Shown here: positions 39,955-48,936 of the stretch, piece after piece
Position numbering within the stretch: the stretch's first letter is position 1
Layout of the letters: the number at the start of each line of letters is the position of its first letter
NCBI GenBank assembly: GCA_029262335.1
Contig: JAJCZQ010000045.1
Location: 1 to 49,653, forward strand
Direction of reading: 5' to 3'
Length of the DNA: 49,653 nucleotides
Source: Deltaproteobacteria bacterium
GTDB lineage: Bacteria > Desulfobacterota_D > UBA1144 > Nemesobacterales > JAJCZQ01
Program-made: the position numbers and the translations under genes
The notes under the pieces: generated by a model
What the model was told of the DNA's origin: nothing
What the model saw: the letters and a program-made list of their open reading frames with translations, nothing else
Database searches by the model: none

Positions 39955-41295
39955 TTATTCGTCAAAATCATCAGAAGGCAATCCGCAGTCTACATCGATC
40001 TCTGCATTACCTTTTGAACTGGTTCCCGGAATAATCTCACAGCTGAATCCCCTTACTTCCATTTCAGAATTACCAACTGCAATTATACCGTTGTCACCAC
40101 CTTCAATGATAACATTTCCGCCTTCGCCATCTCTGGTAAATATTGGAAGGTCATTGTTGTCATCATCGTCATCATCATCGTCGCCAGTGCCATCATCTGA
40201 TCCGTCATCTGAACCATCGTCTTCACCATCATCATTGTTATCATCATTATCGTCATCGTCATCATCAGCGTCATCTTCACCGCCGCCGTCATCATCGCCG
40301 TCGCCATCTTCTTCAAATATAGCGGCCATAAGTTCGATTTTGGTATTACCCCTCAGGTCAACTCCGTCTTCTCCTGCGTTGATCAGGATATCTCCACTGC
40401 CGGAACCTACAACTGATTCATCTTCGAGTAGTTGAAGTAATGGGGCCATATCTGATGGTATTGGTGTATCATCAACAATTTCAGAAAGAGCCAGTACGTC
40501 GATTTCAACCTCTGATGATCCAACAGACCTTATTCCGTCCTCGGCAGCATCACACTCGTACTCAGTTGTTTTTATTTCAACATTTGAGTTTCCGCGGGTA
40601 TCAATACAGGTGCTGCAGTTAATCATTTTTACAGAAGCTGCAAATATTTCGAGATTACAGTTTCCAGCAGCTATAACACATGCGCCGCCTTCGCCATCAA
40701 TAATGAGCTCGTTTTCGACCATTGTCTGCTGGTCGCCGCCGAGACAGCTAATCTGCGCATTGTTAACTTCTTCCTGTTCATCAGTATCATCATTACTACC
40801 GTCACCATCGATGAAATTAATTGAAAAAGTCATAGTCAATACACCAGTTTCCGTACCGTCAGGGCAGGGAGCTATAACACCTTCAGCCAGGCTTACACTT
40901 ACATCTTCATGTGTGAATACGAGCCTGAGCGGTGTATCACAGGGAACATCCAAAAGTGTAAATTCCCCGTTTTCATCTGTTGTATCCGAAGAAATTGGAT
41001 TTTCAGCATCTGTAGCATCATCGAATGCTTCTACTAATATCCCTTCCAGTACAGTTGTTGTCTGTGCATGCGCAATCTTAGTAATTATATTTTCAAAGAA
41101 TGCTATAAATTTTGAACTGTTTTTTGAGTCAGCACCTGCAACTACAACATCAGACAAGGCGCCCTGTATAGTCACTCCTTCTCTTTGGATTGCACCGTCA
41201 TTTCCACCATCCCCTCCGCTGTCACAAGAAGATGTAACAAGTGCCATAATAAATATCGGCACAAGTAATATGTATAAAAATTTCCTGTTAATCAT
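39955..41295 (-). CDS. Asp-rich lipoprotein with repeated GNSxVEI motifs
   Basis: A 446-residue lipoprotein (TSSC, Cys24). An early region contains a carboxypeptidase-regulatory-like fold (ENGEFTLLDVPCDTPLRLVF). The second half repeats a short strand: GNCNLEI, GNSNVEI, GSSEVEI, GNTKIEL, GNSEMEV and GNAEIDV, which suggests a parallel beta-helix or solenoid. Between repeats four and five is a 50-residue run almost wholly of Asp, Glu, Gly, Asn and Ser (plus strand 40155-40315), coded by TCA/TCG/TCC-type triplets. The acidic run is likely to bind Ca2+. It is possibly a surface or biofilm matrix protein. A terminator follows it. Confidence 0.75.
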   Translation of the reverse strand: MINRKFLYILLVPIFIMALVTSSCDSGGDGGNDGAIQREGVTIQGALSDVVVAGADSKNSSKFIAFFENIITKIAHAQTTTVLEGILVEAFDDATDAENPISSDTTDENGEFTLLDVPCDTPLRLVFTHEDVSVSLAEGVIAPCPDGTETGVLTMTFSINFIDGDGSNDDTDEQEEVNNAQISCLGGDQQTMVENELIIDGEGGACVIAAGNCNLEIFAASVKMINCSTCIDTRGNSNVEIKTTEYECDAAEDGIRSVGSSEVEIDVLALSEIVDDTPIPSDMAPLLQLLEDESVVGSGSGDILINAGEDGVDLRGNTKIELMAAIFEEDGDGDDDGGGEDDADDDDDDNDDNNDDGEDDGSDDGSDDGTGDDDDDDDDNNDLPIFTRDGEGGNVIIEGGDNGIIAVGNSEMEVRGFSCEIIPGTSSKGNAEIDVDCGLPSDDFDE

Positions 41296-41884
41296 AAATG
41301 TCTCCTTTATTATTATCTGGACAATATTTAAGAGCTCTTATGATTAATCCAGGCTATTAAGGCTAAATATTCGGGATCCCATCCACCATAATTTATGCCA
41401 GTTTAATCTCCCCCTCAGGGGTTGTCCTTTTACATAGTCTAGGAGAAAATTATTCGATTGCAACAACTATTTTTTAATAAAAATTCGCTTTTAATGATTA
41501 AATATTAGGTTTAAGATATAGTTGTAACTACTATTAATTAATAAAAATATTATTTTTTGATTATGTGAAAATTTATACCAGCAATCAGGCTGATAAGCGG
41601 GACTCAATTGATCATAATATGATCAGGATATTATGGATATTTTTGCTATCAAAAACATAGTGAAAATAATGAAAGGTGCTCATTTAATTAATTCCGGATG
41701 ATTTAACTATTGGTTTTATTCTGGCAATTAATATAAAAAATTTCATTAAAATAAAATATTCATGATGATATACTTATCCTTCTGGTGTAAAAAAGAACAT
41801 ATTTCCTAAATAATTCACTAATTATCATTGAATTTTGATACACTAGAGGTAAAACTTAATAAATAACTTTAACGGGAATGATTA
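41296..41884. other. 589-bp non-coding gap upstream of mtnP
   Basis: No credible ORF is seen. On the minus strand the first 150 bp would be the leader of the Asp-rich lipoprotein gene; it holds a CCCCTGAGGGG hairpin (near 41410-41423) and a possible promoter (TTGCAA-16-TAGACT). AAGAGCTCTT is a perfect palindrome at 41330-41339. TGATCAT-AAT-ATGATCA (41609-41625) is a 7-bp-arm palindrome. The rest is plain AT-rich sequence. No known riboswitch fold is recognised. Confidence 0.5.
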
Positions 41885-42739
41885 ATGTTTAGAATAGGAG
41901 TGATCGGAGGAAGTGGTTTATACGAGATGGAAGGGCTCCATGATGTGGAAACAGTAGAACTGTCCACTCCATGGGGGAAGCCTTCTGACAGTTTTGTAAA
42001 AGGCACTTTAAACAATACAGAACTAATATTTCTTCCAAGGCACGGGAAAGGTCATAAAATAACTCCTTCTGAAATCAACTACAGGGCAAATATATATGCA
42101 ATGAAGATGATGGAGGTAGACTGGATAATATCGGTAAGTGCTGTAGGAAGTATGAAAACCGAGATTGCACCCGGGCACATTGTTATACCTTCCCAGTTTA
42201 TTGATCATACAAAAAAACGTGAATCCACTTTTTTTGGCGACGGGGTAGTTGCCCACGTCTCAATGGCACATCCGGTTTGCAGCCAGTTATCACAGGTATT
42301 ATTTAATGCATCCTTTGATTCCGGGGCCACCGTGCACATGGGCGGTACCTACATTTGTATAGAAGGGCCTCAGTTTTCAACAAAGGCTGAGAGCGAATTA
42401 TACAGGTCATGGAATGTGGATGTAATAGGCATGACAAATATGCCGGAAGCAAAACTTGCACGTGAAGCCGAGATCTGCTATTCCACGCTCGCTCTTTCGA
42501 CTGACTATGACTGCTGGCATGAAGAGCACGATGATGTGACAGTGGAAGATATTATTGCGACACTTATGAAAAATGTGGAAATGGCTAAAACAGTAATTAA
42601 AAATGTAGTTGGTCTAATTCCAGAGGCAAAGAAGTGCGGCTGTTCAACTGCACTCAGCAATGCCTTAATTACCAGCAAAGATGAAATAAACAAATCTGAT
42701 AATGAAAAAATCAAACTATTAATTGAGAGGTATATCTGA
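41885..42739 (+). CDS. mtnP: S-methyl-5'-thioadenosine phosphorylase
   Basis: A 284-residue type-2 nucleoside phosphorylase. GGSGLYEMEGL starts the fold, FLPRHGKGHKITPSEINYRANI is the phosphate/ribose loop, TYICIEGPQFSTKAES holds the base-binding segment, and GMTNMPEAKLAREAEICY is the MTAP signature. It recycles methylthioadenosine from polyamine or quorum-signal synthesis to adenine and methylthioribose 1-phosphate. Its stop overlaps the ATG of the PfkB gene (TGATG). Confidence 0.93.
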   Translation: MFRIGVIGGSGLYEMEGLHDVETVELSTPWGKPSDSFVKGTLNNTELIFLPRHGKGHKITPSEINYRANIYAMKMMEVDWIISVSAVGSMKTEIAPGHIVIPSQFIDHTKKRESTFFGDGVVAHVSMAHPVCSQLSQVLFNASFDSGATVHMGGTYICIEGPQFSTKAESELYRSWNVDVIGMTNMPEAKLAREAEICYSTLALSTDYDCWHEEHDDVTVEDIIATLMKNVEMAKTVIKNVVGLIPEAKKCGCSTALSNALITSKDEINKSDNEKIKLLIERYI

Positions 42740-43641
42740 TGAGCGTACTGGTTGTTGGTTCCATGGCACTTGATACTGTTGAAACTCCGTTTGGAAAAGT
42801 TGAAAATATCCTGGGTGGTTCTGCATCTTATTTTTCACTTGCCGCGAGTAATTTTACCGATGTAAATGTGGTAGCGGTTGTAGGAAATGATTTTCCTGAA
42901 GAACATATTCAGCTGCTTGAAAGCCATGATATTAAGCTTGACGGTGTAAAAAGGGAAGAAGGTGAAACATTCAGATGGGTAGGGCATTATGGTTATGACC
43001 TGTCTGAGGCCAAAACACTTGAAACACACCTTAATGTTTTTGAAACATTTAATCCCGTATTACCTGATCATTATAAAGATATAGATATTGTGTTCCTGGC
43101 TAACATAGACCCTGAAATTCAGTATGAAGTGCTTCAGCAGGTAAAAAAACCAAAATTAGTAGCATGTGATACAATGAATTTCTGGATAGAAAGTAAACCG
43201 GAACAATTAAAGAAATTACTTGGCCATGTTGATATACTAATGATTAACGATGCCGAGACACGAGAACTTTCAGGAGAACCAATTATTGTAAAAGCAGCAA
43301 GGAAGATAATGGATCTTGGCCCAAAAATTCTGATCGTTAAAAGGGGTGAGTACGGTGCACTTATGTTTAGTAAAGATGGTATTTTCTATGCACCTAGCTA
43401 TCCGCTTGAAGAGGTTTTTGACCCGACCGGAGCAGGTGATACATTTGCCGGTGGTTTTATGGGGTATGTGGCAAGCCATGATATTAATAACGTAAATGAT
43501 TACAAGAGGGCCGTTATTTACGGCAGTGTACTTGCTTCATTTACGGTAGAGGATTTCAGTGTAAACAGGCTGGCAAAATTAACGAAAGATGAAATAGAGG
43601 CAAGATATCTTGCATTTATGAACCTTTCGAATATAGAATAG
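42739..43641 (+). CDS. PfkB-family carbohydrate/nucleoside kinase
   Basis: A 300-residue ribokinase-superfamily protein. GGSASYFSLAASNF near the N-terminus and DPTGAGDTFAGGFMGYVA near residue 231 carry the anion hole and catalytic Asp. It is coupled to mtnP by a TGATG overlap, so a purine nucleoside, ribose or related salvage kinase is likely. The true methylthioribose kinase (MtnK) is a different fold, so that role is not supported. Substrate is an inference from context. Confidence 0.85.
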   Translation: MSVLVVGSMALDTVETPFGKVENILGGSASYFSLAASNFTDVNVVAVVGNDFPEEHIQLLESHDIKLDGVKREEGETFRWVGHYGYDLSEAKTLETHLNVFETFNPVLPDHYKDIDIVFLANIDPEIQYEVLQQVKKPKLVACDTMNFWIESKPEQLKKLLGHVDILMINDAETRELSGEPIIVKAARKIMDLGPKILIVKRGEYGALMFSKDGIFYAPSYPLEEVFDPTGAGDTFAGGFMGYVASHDINNVNDYKRAVIYGSVLASFTVEDFSVNRLAKLTKDEIEARYLAFMNLSNIE

Positions 43642-43647
43642 AATATT

Positions 43648-44433
43648 ATGAAGAAAATATTATTTGTATTACTGCTTTGTGTAGTTTCTTTATCATGTTA
43701 TACATCCACCAACAGCTCCAAGAGCGGCGCCAGCCCAGGAGTGAAGGACAAGGATACGGAGTTTACAAACTCCAAAGCACTTGCAATAGCTTCGGTAAGG
43801 AGAGGCAATTTTCAACAGGCCCTTATTGACCTTGAGCCGGCTGAAAGAATAAATAAAAAAGACCCCGAGGTCTACCTGATAAAGGGGATAATATATTACG
43901 GCTTAAAAGACAATACACTTGCCGAAGAGTATTATCTCAAGTCTATTAAACTTGACCCAAAATATACCGAGGCCCATTACAATCTTTGCGGGCTTTATCT
44001 TTTTGAAGAGAAAAATGATAAAGCTATCGAGGAGTGTTCCATTGCGGCTTCTGACCCTACATACAGGGCAAGGGCAAGTGCACTTACGAATCTTGGTATT
44101 GCATATTTCAGGAAAGGGGATGTAAATAAAGCCAAGCAGTATTACGACAAGGCCCTTGAGATTAACCCGGCCTATGTTTATACACATAACGAACTTGGCA
44201 AACTTTACACCTCAATAGGCAAGGAGCAGGACGCTATTCAGGAGTTTAAACAGGCAATATCGGGCTTTCCTGAATATGCTGAAGCTCATTTTAATCTTGG
44301 CGTTGTTTATTTAAAAGAAGGAAACAAGGGACAGGCCTGTTATTCATTTAGAAAAGTTGTCGAACTCTCACCTAACTCGAAACTGGGAGTAAATTCCAAC
44401 AGGTATCTCAACTCGGTTTGTACAGCCCAGTAA
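43648..44433 (+). CDS. TPR lipoprotein (PilF/NlpI-like organisation)
   Basis: A 261-residue lipoprotein (VSLSC, Cys17). Five or six TPR units follow, such as GNFQQALIDLEPAERINKKD, DNTLAEEYYLKSIKLDPKY and GDVNKAKQYYDKALEINPAY. Such proteins sit at the outer membrane as assembly scaffolds; PilF-like pilotins have this shape, but no pilus genes are nearby. It starts 6 bp after the PfkB gene and is convergent with hldE. Confidence 0.83.
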   Translation: MKKILFVLLLCVVSLSCYTSTNSSKSGASPGVKDKDTEFTNSKALAIASVRRGNFQQALIDLEPAERINKKDPEVYLIKGIIYYGLKDNTLAEEYYLKSIKLDPKYTEAHYNLCGLYLFEEKNDKAIEECSIAASDPTYRARASALTNLGIAYFRKGDVNKAKQYYDKALEINPAYVYTHNELGKLYTSIGKEQDAIQEFKQAISGFPEYAEAHFNLGVVYLKEGNKGQACYSFRKVVELSPNSKLGVNSNRYLNSVCTAQ

Positions 44434-44438
44434 CCCAG

Positions 44439-45890
44439 TTAGTTTTTACTAATATTTTTTATCAGTTTTGAAGTTGAATGATTTTTTAATAATGGAATTG
44501 TTACTACACTTCCGCCCAGGCTTTTTACATAATCCGAACCGACAATATCACTTTCCTTGTAGTCCCCACCCTTGGTAATAGTCTCAGGTTTAAGTTCCTT
44601 TATAATTTTAAGAGGTGTGAGTTCATTAAATATTATTACAAAATCCACTTCATCCATTAATGCCAGCAGGTGTGCTCTTTCCGCAGCTTTTACAACAGGC
44701 CTGCCGGGGCCTTTCAGTTTTTTTACGGAACTGTCACTGTTGATAGCTACGATTAATGTATTTCCCAGTTTTTTTGATTCTTTGATAATTTTTATATGGC
44801 CCGGATGCAGCAGGTCAAAGCATCCGTTGGTAAATACTATTTTGTCCCCACTTTTTTTCGAAGCCGAAACGATTTTTTTTAAATCAGTTAGTTTCATAAC
44901 TTTACTGTTTTCATCTTTAACAGTAGTTGCTTTAAAAAGTTCGTCACCTGTTGTATAAGTAGTGCCGACGGTGCTTACCACAAGTGAAGAAGCAAGGTTT
45001 GCAAGGTATGCAGAATCATCCCATGAATCAGAAATAATAAATGAAAGTGTAAATACGGAAATGAATGTATCACCGGCACCGGTAACATCATATACATTTA
45101 CCTCTTGTGCGGGGACTGTCTTATAACTATTTGATGTATTTAAATAACTGATCCCGTCTTTACCACGTGTAATAATTGAAGACTTTGTTTTAGACAATAA
45201 TCGTAGTTTTTTTAAAGCTGCTTTAACAACTTTTTCATTCTTTAAACTAATGCCTGTAACGATCTCAGCCTCTTTTTTATTTGGTGTTATAAGATCAGCG
45301 CCGTTGTATTTGGAGAAATTATCACCCTTAGGGTCAACTGAAATAAATATCTTGTATTTGCGGGCCAGTTTAATAATTTCTTTGCATAGCTTTCGTGTTA
45401 TTAAGCCCTTGTTGTAATCAGAGATTATAACAGCATCGGGTTTTTGCATTCTTATAACTTTTGAGACACGGTTTAGAACCTGGTTCTGAATATTAACAGA
45501 AATGTCACATACTTCTTCCTGGTCTATCCGGGCTATTTGCTGGCCGTTTGAAATAATCCTTGTTTTAACTGTTGTTGGTTTTAGGCTGTCTTGTATTATG
45601 TTTTTTAAATCAAGACCCTCACTTCTTAATAAGCCCATTATCTCTTTGCCGCTTAGATCATTTCCCACGGAACCAACCAGAAAAGTTTTAACACCGAGCT
45701 GTTTAAGATTGTTAGCAACATTTGCCGAACCGCCGGGGGAAAGTAATTTGTCAGATTTATTTATTACGGGGACTGGAGCTTCAGGTGAGATTCGTGTTGA
45801 TGTCCCAAATATATATTCATCAAGCATAATGTCACCTACTACCAAAATTTTTTTGTTCTTAAACTGGTGAATTATTGATGAATAGTTCAT
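44439..45890 (-). CDS. hldE: Bifunctional heptose 7-phosphate kinase / heptose 1-phosphate adenylyltransferase
   Basis: A 483-residue two-domain enzyme for ADP-heptose synthesis. The PfkB-type kinase domain (about 1-315) has VGDIMLDEYIFG, GGSANVANNLKQLG and DVTGAGDTF. The nucleotidyltransferase domain (about 345-483) has FTNGCFDLLHPGHIKII with the HxGH motif. Fused order matches E. coli HldE. Its product is the substrate chain of gmhB at 721. It is upstream of the DUF1844, dnaJ-like and mrp genes on the same strand, with gaps of 48 and 20 bp. Confidence 0.94.
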   Translation of the reverse strand: MNYSSIIHQFKNKKILVVGDIMLDEYIFGTSTRISPEAPVPVINKSDKLLSPGGSANVANNLKQLGVKTFLVGSVGNDLSGKEIMGLLRSEGLDLKNIIQDSLKPTTVKTRIISNGQQIARIDQEEVCDISVNIQNQVLNRVSKVIRMQKPDAVIISDYNKGLITRKLCKEIIKLARKYKIFISVDPKGDNFSKYNGADLITPNKKEAEIVTGISLKNEKVVKAALKKLRLLSKTKSSIITRGKDGISYLNTSNSYKTVPAQEVNVYDVTGAGDTFISVFTLSFIISDSWDDSAYLANLASSLVVSTVGTTYTTGDELFKATTVKDENSKVMKLTDLKKIVSASKKSGDKIVFTNGCFDLLHPGHIKIIKESKKLGNTLIVAINSDSSVKKLKGPGRPVVKAAERAHLLALMDEVDFVIIFNELTPLKIIKELKPETITKGGDYKESDIVGSDYVKSLGGSVVTIPLLKNHSTSKLIKNISKN

Positions 45891-45938
45891 TTGATCCGGA
45901 GGTTATTTAGCATGGTTATTTTATCAGAGAGAGAAATA

Positions 45939-46205
45939 TCAGTTTTTTAGAAATTTTAATCTTAAGTCGTATAGCACATCTTCCAGGAGTTTGTTTTCTT
46001 CTTCGGAAAGGTTCCCCCTGGTTTTTTCACTTAGGATTTCAAGGATATCGATTGTATGTTTGACAGCAGGTCGGTTAACCATTCTTTCTCTTGACTGGGG
46101 GTCAGGTATTTCGCCAAGATGAATAAGTGCAGATGTATTTAGAGATAATATAAAACCTGAAAAATCCATTTTAAAGCTGTCGTTAGGCGGTGGTGCTTCG
46201 GTCAT
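45939..46205 (-). CDS. DUF1844 family protein
   Basis: An 88-residue cytoplasmic protein. SGFILSLNTSALIHLGEIPDP (residues 16-36) and KHTIDILEILSEKTRGNLSEEEN (50-72) are the conserved DUF1844 core, ending LLEDVLYDLRLKFL. The family is common in Desulfobacterota, Acidobacteria and related phyla. Its function is unknown. It is 20 bp from the DnaJ-type gene in the same direction. Confidence 0.88.
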   Translation of the reverse strand: MTEAPPPNDSFKMDFSGFILSLNTSALIHLGEIPDPQSRERMVNRPAVKHTIDILEILSEKTRGNLSEEENKLLEDVLYDLRLKFLKN

Positions 46206-46225
46206 TTATTTATCTCCCGGAAGGT

Positions 46226-47212
46226 TTAAGTATATTTTTCTAATTCTATTCTTGGATTATAAGGACTGGAATTTTTTATTTCTTCAAGTTTCTCCAGAAC
46301 ATTTTTATCGGCTTTATCAGGCATTACAACTTTAATAATAACATATTGATCGCCATTATTGCCTGTTTTTAAATTCTTCACACCTTTATTCTTGAGCCTT
46401 AATTTGGAGCCATTCTGCACTCCAGGCGGAATTACCATCTGTGCTTTACCGTCGATTGTCGGGACGTCTACTTTAGTCCCCAGTGCAGCTTCATAAAAAG
46501 TTATGGGAAGGTCAACAACAATATTATTCTTGTCTCTTCTGAATATTTTATGGGGCTGTACTTTTACCATTAAAATAAGATCACCGCGTTTATTTCCAAG
46601 CTGCTCGCCTTTGCCCTGTACCCTGATTTTAGAGCCTGTATCTACTCCGGGAGGAATTTTAATAGATAATTTTTCACTCTTTTGTTTTCCCCTTGCATCA
46701 CGGCTGTTTATTGTAAGGTCTTTCGTACCGCCTTTTATTGCGGTATCAAAGTCTACGGTAATTTCATGCTGGGTGTTTTTGGGTTTTTGTTCGGAAAAAC
46801 CGGCGCCTCTGCCGAAATTTCCAAACAGGTCATTAATATTTCCTGTCCTTCCCCTGGTCTGCTGCCTTGGGCCACCCTGGCCGCCGGAAAAGTTGAATAT
46901 GTCTTTAAATATTTCATCAAAACTCGGAATATCACCGGAATATGTATAGCTGCCTGAAAATCCAGGCCCTCCGCCAGCCTGAGAATTAAACCCCGTACTT
47001 CCGAAGGCATCGTACTGCTGCCTTTTCTGGTCATCGTAAAGAACTTCGTATGCTTCCTGAATTTCTTTGAATTTATCTTCGGCATTTTTATTGTCTGGAT
47101 TAAGGTCGGGATGATATTTTCTTGCAAGATCCCTGTAGGCTTTCTTAATTTCATCTTTTGAAGCCGATTTAGTAATGCCTAAAGAATTATAATAATCTTT
47201 AACTTTGCTCAT
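46226..47212 (-). CDS. CbpA-type DnaJ protein (no zinc finger)
   Basis: A 328-residue Hsp40. The J domain (1-70) has HPD at 34-36, which stimulates DnaK. A Gly/Phe-rich linker (75-140) follows, then the two beta-sandwich client-binding domains ([21 protein letters not shown] to the end). The CxxCxGxG zinc-finger repeats of true DnaJ are absent, so this is the CbpA/DnaJ2 type. No dnaK or grpE is close. Confidence 0.93.
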   Translation of the reverse strand: MSKVKDYYNSLGITKSASKDEIKKAYRDLARKYHPDLNPDNKNAEDKFKEIQEAYEVLYDDQKRQQYDAFGSTGFNSQAGGGPGFSGSYTYSGDIPSFDEIFKDIFNFSGGQGGPRQQTRGRTGNINDLFGNFGRGAGFSEQKPKNTQHEITVDFDTAIKGGTKDLTINSRDARGKQKSEKLSIKIPPGVDTGSKIRVQGKGEQLGNKRGDLILMVKVQPHKIFRRDKNNIVVDLPITFYEAALGTKVDVPTIDGKAQMVIPPGVQNGSKLRLKNKGVKNLKTGNNGDQYVIIKVVMPDKADKNVLEKLEEIKNSSPYNPRIELEKYT

Positions 47213-47289
47213 CTTATTTCAAAAATTATACTACAGTTTTAAGATAATCACTGATTTAATATGGTCAATAAGGATAGGGGTAAGGACTC

Positions 47290-48336
47290 TTATTCAACAA
47301 ATTCCAGAACTTTGTCTGCAATTTCCATAAATGCCTTTGCAGCTTTACTATCTGGTTTAGATTCTATAATGGGTTTACCGGAATCTCCGCCGATCCTGAT
47401 GTCCGGATCAAGTGGTATTTCCCCAAGGAATGGCACATCAAATTTTTCTGCCATTTTTTTGCCGCCGCCCCTGCCGAAAATATCTATTGGAGTGTTACTG
47501 TCCGGGAGGTCCAGGTAACTCATATTCTCAACAATTCCGATTACGGGAATATTTAGCTTTTGAAACATGAGTATTCCCCTTTTTACATCTATAAGAGCAA
47601 CGTCCTGGGGTGTTGTCACTATTACTCCGCCGCTAAGAGGTGCTGTCTGAGCAAGTGAAAGCTGAGCATCCCCGGTGCCGGGAGGTAGATCTATTACAAG
47701 GTAATCCGTGCCCTTCCATTCAACATCTTCTATAAACTGTTTTATCGCACCATGGACCATAGGGCCTCGCCAGATTACGGCGTCTTCTTCATTTACGAGG
47801 AAACCGATAGACATTAATTTAATTCCTAACTTATCAATCGGGAGTATCTTTTGATTGCCGGTGGCAACGGGCCTCTCGTTTACAGCATCCATCATTATAG
47901 GTGCACTTGGGCCCCATATGTCCGCATCCATCAGGCCTACATTTTCTCTTTTCTTAGATATGGCCAGTGCCAGGTTAACTGCAACGGTTGATTTCCCAAC
48001 TCCACCCTTACCACTTGCAACGGCAATATAATGCTTGATGTCGGGGAGTTTTTTACTTGGCTCTGTGGTAGCCTGGGATTTCCCGGACTGTTCTCTTATT
48101 CCAATATCAATCTGGACGTCAGAAACCCCGGATACATCACTAAGGCTTTTATTAACACTTTCAGATATTTCCGCCTCAATTTTCTTGTCTTCTTTGGGGA
48201 GTTGAAGGGATACAAACACTGTTGATCCGTCGACCTTTAAGTCTTTTACAATTCCAAAGGATACAATATCGCGGCTGAAACCCGGGTAATTAACTTTTTT
48301 TAATATATTTAACAGCTCATCCTGCGTCAGGGGCAT
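47290..48336 (-). CDS. mrp: Mrp/ApbC-family iron-sulphur carrier P-loop ATPase
   Basis: A 348-residue protein. Residues 1-85 form a MIP18/DUF59 domain (QDELLNILKKVNYPGFSRDIV). Residues 100-345 are a ParA-type ATPase with the deviant Walker A GKGGVGKST (109-117), Switch I LMDADIWGPS, and Walker B LVIDLPPGTGD. The usual C-terminal CxxC that holds the bridging cluster is missing: after ENMSYLDLPDSNT comes PIDIFGRGGG. It is 3 bp from a second DUF59 protein, so both probably serve Fe-S assembly or delivery. Confidence 0.9.
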   Translation of the reverse strand: MPLTQDELLNILKKVNYPGFSRDIVSFGIVKDLKVDGSTVFVSLQLPKEDKKIEAEISESVNKSLSDVSGVSDVQIDIGIREQSGKSQATTEPSKKLPDIKHYIAVASGKGGVGKSTVAVNLALAISKKRENVGLMDADIWGPSAPIMMDAVNERPVATGNQKILPIDKLGIKLMSIGFLVNEEDAVIWRGPMVHGAIKQFIEDVEWKGTDYLVIDLPPGTGDAQLSLAQTAPLSGGVIVTTPQDVALIDVKRGILMFQKLNIPVIGIVENMSYLDLPDSNTPIDIFGRGGGKKMAEKFDVPFLGEIPLDPDIRIGGDSGKPIIESKPDSKAAKAFMEIADKVLEFVE

Positions 48337-48339
48337 ATA

Positions 48340-48735
48340 CTATCCAACTCCAAGTTTTTCTTTGGCGGCATCGCTCATCATGTCAGGGTTCCATGGCGGG
48401 TCCCAAATAACCTCAATAAGTACGTTATCAGCACCAATCTCTTTTAAAGCCATCTCGGCCTGCCCGGCTATCATTGATCCCATACTGCATCCGGGTGTGG
48501 TGAGTGTCATTTTAAGGTTTACATTATTGCCCGAAATTTTAGTGTCGTAGATTAATCCAAGGTCAACGATACTGACCGGCAGTTCCGGGTCGTAAACTTC
48601 GCTAAGTGCTGCTTTTACACGCTCTTCAGTGAGTTCAACTGTTTCTGTTTTGTCTTTTTTATCAAACTTCTTAAATGTAACACCTTTATTTTCTGAAGCA
48701 GGTGTTGAAGTATTAATTTTAATAAGTTTTTTCAT
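48340..48735 (-). CDS. DUF59/MIP18 (SufT/PaaD-like) Fe-S assembly protein
   Basis: A 131-residue protein. The first 37 residues are charged and variable. The MIP18 core begins ALSEVYDPELPVSIVDLGLIYD (residues 43-64) and holds the reactive Cys in TLTTPGCSMG, then EVIWDPPWNPDMMSDAAKEKLG, the SufT-like C-terminal signature. A GGGAGGA ribosome site precedes the ATG. It is first in the operon before mrp, pointing to iron-sulphur cluster maturation. Confidence 0.9.
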   Translation of the reverse strand: MKKLIKINTSTPASENKGVTFKKFDKKDKTETVELTEERVKAALSEVYDPELPVSIVDLGLIYDTKISGNNVNLKMTLTTPGCSMGSMIAGQAEMALKEIGADNVLIEVIWDPPWNPDMMSDAAKEKLGVG

Positions 48736-48920
48736 GCCGATATTCCTCCCGCATTTTTATTTGATAATATATTAAACTATAATGACTGTGGTGATTAATA
48801 CAAAACTGCGGTTATAATTATTTTAAGTCGAAAGAGTTTAACTCAACCTTTATCGCAGTCAAATATATTAGAATATGAAACAGTGGTTAAGGATTCTTGA
48901 AACTAAAAATAAACTTATAT

Positions 48921-48933
48921 AACCTATTAGGTT
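48921..48933. promoter_or_regulatory. 13-bp palindrome over the ispG ribosome site
   Basis: AACCTATTAGGTT is a perfect palindrome around a central T. It covers the only Shine-Dalgarno-like bases (AGG, 48929-48931) and ends 3 nt before the ispG ATG. Confidence 0.5.
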
Positions 48934-48936
48934 CAA

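Noticed and set aside
40610-41347. Long rightward ORF antisense to the Asp-rich lipoprotein gene
   Set aside because: It is a shadow of biased codons in the lipoprotein frame, without ribosome site or recognisable domain. The leftward frame has a lipobox and repeats.
41340-41460. Riboswitch (c-di-GMP, cobalamin or similar)
   Set aside because: I looked for conserved core motifs of these classes and found none; only simple hairpins are visible.
43648-44433. PilF pilotin for type IV pili
   Set aside because: The lipoprotein-plus-TPR shape fits, but no pilus genes are in the window, so a specific pilus role is not claimed.
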